Source: Chara braunii (lineage: Eukaryota; Streptophyta; Charophyceae; Charales; Characeae). Taken from it: a stretch of 64,000 nucleotides of DNA. The position numbers and the translations under genes are program-made. Below are positions 54,177 to 62,694 of the stretch, in pieces; positions within the stretch are counted from its first letter, which is position 1; each line of letters starts with the position of its first letter. The stretch spans positions 1,470,334 through 1,534,333 of the forward strand of contig BFEA01000188.1 in assembly GCA_003427395.1 (NCBI GenBank). Reading direction: 5' to 3'. Below the pieces are notes generated by a model, which was not told the origin of the DNA, did not search any database, and saw nothing but the letters and a program-made list of their open reading frames with translations.

Positions 54177-54850
54177 CTAAGTTGGGTTGACCCTTCTAAA
54201 AGTATTAAACATATTGAGTGTTTGACAAAGGTTTGTTATAATTAACTCATCAGATTCCACATACACTGGGCAAGGGGTGGGTAGTCGCCAACGATCTAGA
54301 TGTCTTTCAGGGGCTGCATTAAAATTTCCTGCTATGATGACCGGGATTCCTACTGGCAGATTAGGCAAGGCAAATTTAAAAAACATTTGTCGTGAGGCCA
54401 CATCATTAAGTACATATATGTTGAGTATGTTGATCACCTCCAATTCCAGCATAACCAAAATATATACCCACCTTCCTTCCTCCTGGTCCACTTTCCAGTT
54501 AAGAACCTCCACCCTCGAATCACGGGGAATCCATATAGCAGCCCCTGCACTACCTGCCTTATGGGCGTGGGCCCTATAAGCTAGGTGTGGCCATATTTCT
54601 TTATGAATATAGTTATGGCCTTCTGTATCTATTAGGTAAGTTTCTTGAATGCATATTACATCGGGTCACTGTTTCCCCCCAATCCCTTTTGATTGGTCAT
54701 AGATTGCTTGTCTTTTATTAAGTTTAGCTGAGGCAAGACCATTGACATTTAGTGATCTAATATCTAAGTCTGCATCCCATCTTAGTTTCTTCCATTCCTT
54801 ATCCTTGTTGTATAATGCATCAATCACACTAAATTCTGTTATTTTTTTCT
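54177..54850 (-). pseudogene. LINE B endonuclease
   Basis: From about 54780 on the minus strand: RSLNVNGLASAKLNKRQAIY, the catalytic Asn strand, then after an in-frame break PDVICIQETYL with the Glu, AAIWIPRDSRVEVLNWKVDQ, and IPVIIAGNFNAAPERHLDRW where the conserved GDFN has become GNFN. The SDH motif is not seen. Loss of the metal-binding Asp makes it inactive. Confidence 0.75.
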
Positions 54851-54913
54851 TACTTTATCTGTGCATTCAAAACTGAAGGAGCTGAGGAAATAGAAGAAAC
54901 TTGCTAATCTTGG

Positions 54914-55782
54914 TTACACTTTCTGCCAGGGCCCACAGTCTAACTGTCCCCCATCCTCCAATAACCCGTGACTCAATAGTCGTACTAGAATAGTACATAC
55001 GTCATCTTCTGACCAAAACTGACTCGCCTTGATCTTCAACAGTTGGAGTTCCTTAAGTGCCTTGATCCCATACCAACGAAGATCTACATGTTCGGATGCA
55101 TCGTATTTCAAGTATACATCCTTTTCAACAAGTCTATTAGAACCCATGGATATGACGACGAATGTGAGAATCCTGGTGAGAAATGTCCTTTGCTAAATTT
55201 AATTATTTCTAATTCTAATAAGGATTCTCCTGCCAGTCCCCTTGTCAAAGTTGCGAGGGACAAGAATGAGGGGTTGGTTCCTTTCACCATTACCTCACCA
55301 TATACCGCCCCCTGAGGTTATGAAAGGCCAATTTCCCATTCTTTCCCTTTAAACCTGACTGGCAAGAACATAGTTCCTGTTTTGCTTAGGGGACATTCCC
55401 CCTGCCCCCTCGCACACCACGCACCCAGTTTTTGTCTCTTACTGCTGATATTTCCTGCAGAAGAGAGTAGGGGAGTGAATTCTGATTCCATGTCTTGAGT
55501 GTCTTCAGTGTATTCCTGATTGTCCTCATTCTCTGTCGGTAGGTCTTCCATCAAATCCATCACTTGTGGTAGAGTGCAACTCGGGGTACTTGAGATTGGA
55601 TCTATCTTGATCAGTAGGTTTGATTTCTCACGGGTCTCAAGGGATTCAAGAACCTCAAGGGTCTGATTCATTGAGATTTCTACACTCCTTGATTCTTCGG
55701 ATAATTCAGAAACCACAGTTATCTCCAACTTCTCTAATATCCCTGGGTTACCTTGATAATCTGCGTTGATCCTCCCATCCAA
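54914..55782 (-). pseudogene. LINE B ORF1, C-terminal part
   Basis: Two frames. 55782-55318 is acidic, with LGAWCARGQGECPLSKTGTM near its end. 55147-54914 has a compact end with YGIKALKELQLLKIKASQFW and DVCTILVRLLSHGL. The same placement of a terminal helical block occurs in LINE D ORF1 (WILRNLRSKYPELRREEEW...MTMLANSDSLK), which supports assignment to ORF1. The zinc knuckle part is missing. Confidence 0.6.
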
Positions 55783-55924
55783 TTTAGTCTTTAATTCTTT
55801 TTGTAGAAGTAAAGTTTTTTTTTTCTCCCGTCACTTCTGATATTACCGCTGTTAATTGAAATGTCTTACCTTTTGTCTGAGAGAAGTCATTTCTCACTTT
55901 TGCCCTTTCTTTCTTTCTTTCTTT

Positions 55925-56190
55925 CCTTTTTTTGTTGAAGGTCGACGACCTTGACTCCCTTGAGAGATCATCATTGAACTGACCGGCCCCAGGCCATTCA
56001 GAATTTCAGAATCATATTATTCAATTCATTCTCTTCATCTAATAGGCAATTCAAAATTTCAGAATGCCACAAAAAAAAAAGGAATTTCAGAATGATTTTA
56101 TTTTGTTCATCTGATAGGACTTGCATTTGAACTTGTCTATATATCAACAGCTCATAGGTGTACCAACTGGGCTAGGACCGTTTGTTCAAA
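55925..56190 (-). mobile_element. SINE-2 copy, tRNA-derived
   Basis: Minus-strand order: head with CCTAGCCCAGTTGGTACACC (A-box) and GACAAGTTCAAATGCA (B-box) at 56190-56110, a body with repeated GAATTTCTG-type words, then CTGGGGCCGGTCAGTTCAAT and ATCTCTCAAGGGAGTC, ending in a GAAAG microsatellite (55909-55927). The tail matches 33190-33266, and the head matches 41335-41432. Confidence 0.7.
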
Positions 56191-56788
56191 AAAATGTTCT
56201 CCATTCCAGGCCCAGTGCCCAAGGCTAACAATACAAATAGCATGGAACAGTTGCAGGTTCAGGGAGCGAAAGGCCTCCAACCGAGCACGCAGCAGGTGGA
56301 GCCCCCCCTCCCCTGTAACAAGCTTAAGAGACAGAGAAAAAGACTAAGGTATATATCAGCCTTGGGCACTGCGCCCGGTTCAAAAAAACAAAAAAAAAGT
56401 GTGGGAATCAAAACTGGTAAGAAATAGCCTATCACAATCTACAGAAAAAAAAAAAAAAAACAATGGGAAAAATGAGTCGAGCAATAACTCTGCGAAAAGC
56501 TCTGAGACAATGAGGAGAGCAAAGAGACCGCCTTCAATATTTTTTTTATTTGAAAAAAAAAAACCTTAAAAAAAGAGACAATGAGGAGAGCAAATAACTA
56601 CTGCTGGAAAGTTCGGTGATGGCCACAGGGTCACTAGATCACTCTTTCATCAGGAGTTGCAGCGCTTCACTGTGCTTGGTTCTAAAGGGTGGGGTACGAA
56701 AATGGGAGGTTAGCTCTGTGTCCAGTTCTCTTAATAAGCAAGTTGGGCAACTCGGCCAAATAGAACAACGAACATTTCCAATGTCCAG
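56191..56788. other. No recognisable gene
   Basis: The stretch contains several A-runs (56385-56397, 56443-56461, 56558-56576) and a duplicated GACAATGAGGAGAGCAAA (56508 and 56577). No coding motif is seen. Confidence 0.45.
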
Positions 56789-56935
56789 GGAGGCTGGACC
56801 CGCTTTCCAGCAGGTGCTGATCCCCACCAATACATGGAGCCTCCCCAGGAATGCTAGGGGTGTCTGCTCTTACCAGCACCTCCAACATCGACCCAGTTGG
56901 TTTCTCTTAATGGAAAAAAAAAAAAAAAAAAAAAA
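56789..56935 (+). mobile_element. Solo LINE-tail element, long subtype
   Basis: GGCTGGACCCGCTTTCCAGC with stem GCTGGA/TCCAGC, then GATCCCCACCAATACATGG, CTAGGGGTGTCTGCTCTTAC and a 22-base A tail. It matches the copy at 47642 across the spacer. Confidence 0.75.
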
Positions 56936-57599
56936 CAGTTAGAATTTGAAAACCGAAAGAAACAGTAAAGCTATTCTATAAACAAAAACTTTAAGAAGAA
57001 AAACAAAGAACTGCAAGTGGCCTATGAGGTTGTGGGTTCAAAAAAGTCCGCGCCTCTGTGCAGAGACACCGGCGGGCGTTTACATAAGGCACGGTCACCT
57101 GCATACCCCTTGGGCTGATTATCTGATTCAGTTTTCTGTTGGTGGTTCCTTCTGATAATATGGTTTCTTGAAAACAATTTCTTAAACTTTTCTGTGTCAT
57201 ACATCTTTGCTAAATGTTTCTCAAACCGTGGTTTGGGAATCTGATTCGAAAATCCTTTATGGATATCTAAACCTAAATTTCGTATAGTTCTCGTAAATTT
57301 TGTCACTCAGTAGTTTTCCTTATCATTGATCTTATGGTCTTGATTTTTTTCTTGATTTCTGATATGCAGTATTTTTTCAAAAACCCTATGGTTGCTAATC
57401 ATAACACCGTGCGGTAAATTTTGATTCGGATTGGCTTTCTCTGTTTGCTAATCTCAACTTCCTGGTCTTGAGGGAGATATTCCAAGTAAATGGCTGGGAT
57501 TTGAGAGGCGCTTAACGCACGGGCATGCGTTGACTAGAGGTGCTGGGAGGATCCACGTCACACGCTGACGTGGAAAGTCCGCCCGACACATGGCAAGAT

Positions 57600-58640
57600 T
57601 GTGAGTTCTTTCTCACATTTTTTCGTCGTATGTTTCACATAGTAATTCCACAGTCGCTAATCTTATGCGAATTGGATTAGCAGGTGACTCAAGTGGTAGT
57701 GATGGTGGCTGTAGCTCTCGTCATCGCCAGTGGAATTCTGTGAAGTCAACCCCGAAGTCAAACAGAAGTGTGTGGTGATGGCACAACAAACAAACTGAGG
57801 TTTACTAACATCAACAGGTGGAAGTCACAGACGGGTACATGGCAAGATAGTGAGTTGTTCCTCGCCGTGTTCGTTATGTATTTCACATTGTAATTCCATA
57901 GTTGTTTGCCTTATGAGAATGGCAATAGCAGATGTCTCAATGTAGTGGTGATGATGATCGAAGCAGAAGTGCGTGGTGACGGCGCAAAGGTAAGAAGGAT
58001 GGGCGCCGTTTTCATTGTGTAGTTCGCATAGTAATTCTAGTTGTTGCTAACCCTATGAGAATTGGAATAGCAGATGACTCAAGTGTTGGTGACGGTGGTC
58101 GAAGCAGAAGTGCGTGGTGACGGCGCAATGATAGGAAGGTTACAATATATCGGAAGGTGTAGGTCATCATAGGGCACGTTGGCTAAATGCAGTGATGATG
58201 TTGGACGCAGCGGTTGCCATGGAAAGTGGAATCCTGTGAAGGCAGGCCTGAAGTCACAAAGAAGATAGTGGCAAAGGCACAACAATCTGAGGGTTACAGG
58301 CACCACTACATGTAGGTCATTATAATCAGTGTGTACGGTTTTAGATTGGAAACAGTCAAGTGTAATGTATTTGGCTCAAGTGATGGTAACGTTGGGTGCA
58401 GCGTTTGTCAAAACCAGTGAAATCATATGAAGCCAGCCATGATGTGGTGAGGTAAGGGCTAAAGTGGTTGAGCGCAGCATCCGTCCTCATTAGTAAACTT
58501 TTGTGAGGGCATCCCTGAAGACAAGGCGAAAGTGGTGGATATGGTGCAGCAATCAGAGAGCTTCACACATCGTTGGATATAGGACATCATAGTTCCGTCT
58601 TCAGAATTGGTTACAGACTCTGAGGGAGGGTAAGCGTGGG
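57600..58640. repeat. Degenerate tandem array
   Basis: Related units begin near 57640, 57885 and 58027, each with CATWGTAATTC, a CTTATGMGAATTGG or CCTATGAGAATTGG word, AGCAGRTGACTCAA and GAAGCAGAAGTGCGTGGTGA. Further partial units with CCAGTGGAATYCTGTGAAG recur near 57730, 58218 and 58405. Period is irregular (about 140-250). Confidence 0.6.
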
Positions 58641-58699
58641 AAGACTGTTGTGCGACACTCTTCTTCAGTGATATAGACAAAGGAGTTTCATCAGGTTAG

Positions 58700-59230
58700 T
58701 ACATCATAATTAACCTAACCCTCTCCACCCCATTATTATGACAGTGCCGCAACCCTCGAAGGAATTATCAAAGCCAACATCATGATTAGCAGCCTGTGAA
58801 TGATAATACAACAAGTAAGATCACAACAACACAAAAATGGGGGGTACGAATTGAAGGAAAAATCATCAATACAAGATAGGCGGGAAATTTTCAAAAAATT
58901 TTGATTGGTTTTTGTTGGAAAATTAGTGGACGGAGATAGCAACTAATCCCCCTGGATAGGCCTGGTGACAATCCCTCATTATCTGATCTCAACCGAGCGA
59001 GTCAGCCCTGATCAGCGCCAGATGTTCCCATTCCATCCTAAAATTTGAGGCTGACTTTAATTCGTAGACAGGAGGGATTTTCTCAGAATTCACTTCGCCT
59101 CACATTCTGATTCTCAATACTCCACTCAGCTCTTGAAACTTGGGTGAAGCCTGGGTGAATGATGATCTTGTCTTAAGTATAGCTGTATATAGCCGATTCA
59201 CTCGGTTTGCATTATTCCTTCAGGGGGAAA
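58700..59230. other. No recognisable feature
   Basis: Between the tandem array and LINE D nothing stands out on either strand. Confidence 0.4.
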
Positions 59231-59275
59231 GAGATCTAAGTATTCACCTCGTTCTAGATAATTGCCAATCTCCAA

Positions 59276-59776
59276 ATGAACATGAATTTTAAACGTCTGA
59301 AAGGATCGGATTCTCTGCTCTTTTATCAAGGGGCAATGCGTCACACAATGTTCAGACAACTGGGCCCATCGCCCTATGCAAGGCCAATTACCAACCCACT
59401 GGAAAAAATGATTAGCGCGTTCACAACAACATTCAAAGGGAAACAGGTAAGAAATCACGCGTCAAATCAGCTTTTAACTAACTCCAAGACAGAGGAACGA
59501 AATATTGTGAGACCAGGGGAGGTTGTACCGCAGATTCATGGGAAGGAAAATGACAGCTGTCCTTCCTCTCAATTGGAAAGTTGTGGTCAAAGGACGTTAC
59601 TAGACTCCAACGCACAATGCTTGAATTCAGAGGAAGCTGTACAATTGCAATGGTCGTCTCAACAGAAGAATCAGGAGGATCAGGAAATGAAACTGAAAGA
59701 GGAAACAATGACGGGGGACGAAACAAAGAATGTAGAGGAATCAGAGAGAATGGAGGAAAAAACGAATGAAGTATAA
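59276..59776 (+). pseudogene. LINE D ORF1 N-terminal part
   Basis: A 166-codon frame, starting MNMNFKRLKGSDSLLFYQGA, that becomes rich in Glu, Gln and Lys toward a TAA at 59774. The next frame (59918) continues with the globular domain, so a stop or a short frame break split ORF1. No domain is recognised within this part. Confidence 0.5.
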
Positions 59777-59917
59777 ACGGAAGAAGAAAGATTAGCAGAG
59801 AAACAGAAAATCACACATTTTGATTCCTCTTCCAACAAATTACAAACTCAATCCGTAGGAAAGGTAGCTAACACAGCATCAACACCAAAGCCCCCTCAAC
59901 CATCATGGGCTCAAAAA

Positions 59918-60799
59918 GTGAGAGAAACGATGCAAGGCAAATCTCTCACCATCCCCAGACCATCTATTGGTCCACCGGGCACCCCGGCTGATGATCTCAA
60001 GATTCCACTAAGAAACCTATCATCAGCTAGAGCGTACTTTCTCTCGCTTTTTCTTACGCCGTCAGAGCAGATGGTGATAGAACAGGGGGGGAGAAAAACG
60101 TTGATGAAATCATATTCAACAAAAAAACTGGCACATCGTGACGAGGTACATACGAAGCATGCAAGTAATTGGACTTTTTACGACAACTGTGCCTACAAAT
60201 CGATGAATGACAAAATTAAATGGATATGTAAAAGACTAAAATCAATGAAGAATAGCCCTCAGGCAGTTGCCGAATTCTTTCTGATTCAACCAATCTCCCC
60301 CACAGTTTTTAATGTACTCTATCTGTTTGACCAGGACAAAAAACAGATGGACGGATGGAAAAAACTCTACTGGGATAGATCTGAGGTTAGGATTTATCCA
60401 TGGAAGGTGGGACCGGAGGAAAAAAAAGAACAACTAATGAAGGTTTTTTATTGGGTTGAAATGAGGCATATACCAATTGAAGTACAAGCAGCATTCGTCC
60501 ACGATTTTGGACAACAGTTCAAAATTGTGGATTTCATTGACCCCCTTCCCACATTTGTGGCCAAACGGGATGGTTACCTCATGTTAGCAATTGACCTTCC
60601 AAAGGATCAACCTTTTTCACTTGATGACATCATCCCATTCAAAATGGGAGGGAGAGTTTACCAGATTCACAAGACACATAAGTTTAGGTCATGGTGCTTC
60701 AAGTGTAAAGCGTATGGACATCTAAATATGAAATTTGCTTGTCCACTTCATCCGCAACATGCCTTCCCAACGGAGCAACGTCTCAAAAAGGATCCATAA
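59918..60799 (+). CDS. LINE D ORF1 DUF4283-like domain and zinc knuckle
   Basis: A clean 293-codon frame. Residues about 160-245 (VFYWVEMRHIPIEVQAAFVH through LAIDLPKDQPFSLDDIIPFK) follow the layout of DUF4283 RNA-binding regions in plant LINE ORF1 proteins. A CCHC-like knuckle CFKCKAYGHLNMKFAC lies at about residues 265-280; the His-to-Cys spacing is longer than the usual CX2CX4HX4C. The protein would bind element RNA. The frame ends at TAA 60797. Confidence 0.7.
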   Translation: MRETMQGKSLTIPRPSIGPPGTPADDLKIPLRNLSSARAYFLSLFLTPSEQMVIEQGGRKTLMKSYSTKKLAHRDEVHTKHASNWTFYDNCAYKSMNDKIKWICKRLKSMKNSPQAVAEFFLIQPISPTVFNVLYLFDQDKKQMDGWKKLYWDRSEVRIYPWKVGPEEKKEQLMKVFYWVEMRHIPIEVQAAFVHDFGQQFKIVDFIDPLPTFVAKRDGYLMLAIDLPKDQPFSLDDIIPFKMGGRVYQIHKTHKFRSWCFKCKAYGHLNMKFACPLHPQHAFPTEQRLKKDP

Positions 60800-60823
60800 A
60801 GGCCATACAGGTGGATCCCAACA

Positions 60824-61270
60824 ATGGCTGGTTATGAAGGATGGGTATACAGTGAAGATCTCAACCACGCAGGCCAGCCGATTGGCTGGTGTTGGGAAGG
60901 GCGTGGGGACTTACGAAAAACTCCCATGCCCACGGTGGACTGGCTTCCTCATTCGCAGTCTCATCAAATCCAACAGAAGCAACAAAAAGCACAACAAATC
61001 AGACTTGGAAAGGGGAGTCATCCCTACAATCCCCATCCACTCCAGAAGAGCCAGCATCGTAATGGAATCTAGTTAGGATACATGGGAAGTGAAGGAAAAG
61101 GGGAAGGGCAAGCAGATGGAGGAGGAATAAGTGAGAAAAGGGCGAAAAGTGGCACACAGGCAGAGATGCGGCAGGCTGAACAACGACAAGGTCAGGATAG
61201 AAATATGACAGGAGGTCTATCTCCGACAAATTACATGCCCAGAGACAGAAATCAAATACGGACCGAATGA
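60824..61270 (+). pseudogene. LINE D ORF1 basic region
   Basis: Short frames in sequence: 60824-61072 (WCWEGRGDLRKTPMPTVDWL then a Gln/Lys-rich QQKQQKAQQIRLGKG) and 61082-61270 (charged, Gly/Glu-rich). They read as the hydrophilic part of ORF1 after the knuckle, split by frame changes. Confidence 0.5.
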
Positions 61271-61339
61271 AAGGAAGTTAGAAGGAAGGTTGTAGCAAGG
61301 AAGAGCTCCCATGAGCAACAGCCTAACCTGTCACCCTTT

Positions 61340-61565
61340 GTGGTGTCTGGGTTAGCACGCAGTTTGGCACCGTAGCTCGACTTTCGGTTCATCCCGCATC
61401 GCCAGTTCTGCTTACCAAAAATGGCCCACTTGGAGCTTTCATTGATCCTCGGGGTTCGCTTAAGCAACCCCGAAATCTTACCTATTTAAAGTTTGAGAAT
61501 AGGTCGAGGGTGTTTCACCCCCGAGGCCTCTAATCATTCGCTTTACCCGATAAAACTGTTCAACA

Positions 61566-61611
<46 letters not shown>

Positions 61612-61906
61612 CGGTTCGATTAGTCTTTCGCCCTTATACCCAAGTCCGACGAACGATTTGCACGTCAGTATCGCTGCGAGCCTCCACCAGAGTTTCCTCT
61701 GGCCTCGCCCTGCTCAGGCATAGTTCACCATCTTTCGGGTCCCAACGGGCATGCTCACACTCAAACCTCTCACAGTAGATCGTGGTTGGCGGACGGTGCA
61801 CCCGCAGAGGGTTCCCGCCACTCAGGTTTCTTCCGCCTCGTGGGCTAATCACCCACCGGCTCGCATGCACGTTGAACTCCTCGGTCGGAAGCGTCAGCCA
61901 GAGGAC
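61340..61906 (-). rRNA. Nuclear 28S (LSU) rRNA fragment
   Basis: On the minus strand the order of universally conserved LSU words is kept: GGTTTGAGTGTGAGCATGCC, CCCGAAAGATGGTGAACTAT, AGAGGAAACTCTGGTGGAGG, GATACTGACGTGCAAATCGT, CTAGTAGCTGGTTCCCTCCG, CAGGATAGCTGGAGCTGTT, ATTCTCAAACTTTAAATAGG, AAGTGGGCCATTTTTGGTAA and CAGAACTGGCGATGCGGGAT. That is about 570 bases of domain II-III of cytosolic 28S. Conserved similarity fades beyond both ends, into LINE D sequence. It is far too short for a functional gene. Confidence 0.9.
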
Positions 61907-62035
61907 ATTTGTGATTTGGCGAACCCATCTGAAGTAGAAATCACAGAAATAAACTTACTGGCTACAGAAATGGATGATGTCCCAAAAGATCCAGGAATTG
62001 GAATTTAGTCAGCCTTCGACAAAGCAAAAGACCCA

Positions 62036-62434
62036 ATGGAAACAATGGACTCAATGGAGATTGATCATTTCAAGGATGTTTTTGGAACACAACCAATGGA
62101 GGTGGAAGAAGCTCCGGTGGCAGTGTCACCACTCATCCCACTCTTTCAATCAGCCGGAGAACAGAACACCTCAAATGGTATACAAGATTTACACTCAGAA
62201 CTCATCAAGCTGGCTGACTGGATCTTGAGAAATCTGCGATCTAAATATCCTGAACTTAGAAGAGAAGAAGAATGGCGGCAGATTCACTGCCACCTCATGA
62301 CCATGTTGGCAAACAGTGACAGTCTGAAGATGGTAATTCAATATGGTCCTCCACCTGGTTCAGATTGGATGAGACTAAGTAATAGATTATTATCTATTGT
62401 TACAAACAGATTTCACCTGTCACATACCCTTTAG
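62036..62434 (+). pseudogene. LINE D ORF1 C-terminal part
   Basis: A 132-codon frame with WILRNLRSKYPELRREEEWR then LMTMLANSDSLKMVI and GPPPGSDWMRLSNRLL. LINE B ORF1 has a comparable terminal block at 55147-54914. Upstream on the other side of the rRNA piece, frame 61751-62008 supplies EITEINLLATEMDDVPKDP, which belongs to the same protein before a frame change. Confidence 0.55.
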
Positions 62435-62694
62435 TCCACCCTGCATAAGCAACTAAGGGAAGCACAACATGTGAACTAGCACGATGTGAACTTCAACTCA
62501 GAAATAGGACTGAGTTCTCTGAAAAGCCTAAAAAGAATGAAAGAGGTGGCGAGAAGGAAGGGGAATCGTGCAGAGGGACAACAACAGAAAAGGGACTTGC
62601 GGCTCCTCTCCACTAAATGCACAAACAGTAAGAGCAGAAATAGCATTAAAAGGAAAGAAAAAAGAAAAAAAAGAAAAAAACAATAATAAAGAAT

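Larger units (their letters stand above)
50082..55800 (-). mobile_element. LINE B, two-ORF non-LTR retrotransposon
   Basis: Minus-strand LINE with the ORF1 C-terminal part (55782-54914), ORF2 endonuclease (54850-54177), linker (53850-53275), reverse transcriptase (53217-52063), C-terminal region (51834-50366) and 3' UTR to the N gap. The 5' part of ORF1 is missing; a CTTT microsatellite and a SINE-2 copy lie there. The last stem-loops are CCGGG/CCCGG at 50088-50111 and a variant GCTGAA/CTCAGT at 50131-50149. Sister of LINE A. Confidence 0.9.
59276..62690 (+). mobile_element. LINE D, ORF1-only copy with rRNA insertion
   Basis: Plus-strand LINE remnant with ORF1 parts in order: acidic N-terminal frames (59276-59776), DUF4283-like domain and zinc knuckle (59918-60799), a basic Gln-rich part (60824-61270), an inserted 28S rRNA piece (61340-61906, reverse), and an ORF1 C-terminal part (62036-62434), followed by an A-rich end (62655-62692). 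No endonuclease or reverse transcriptase is found. It is either 3'-truncated or an ORF1-only derivative. Confidence 0.7.

Noticed and set aside
57003-57045. tRNA-like word GTGGCCTATGAGG then GTGGGTTCAA
   Set aside because: It resembles part of the SINE-1 head, but the A-box, B-box end and body are missing; too short to call.
62486-62686. Lys-rich frame after LINE D as a gene
   Set aside because: It ends in an A-rich tail and reads as poly-Lys; more likely the 3' end of the element.
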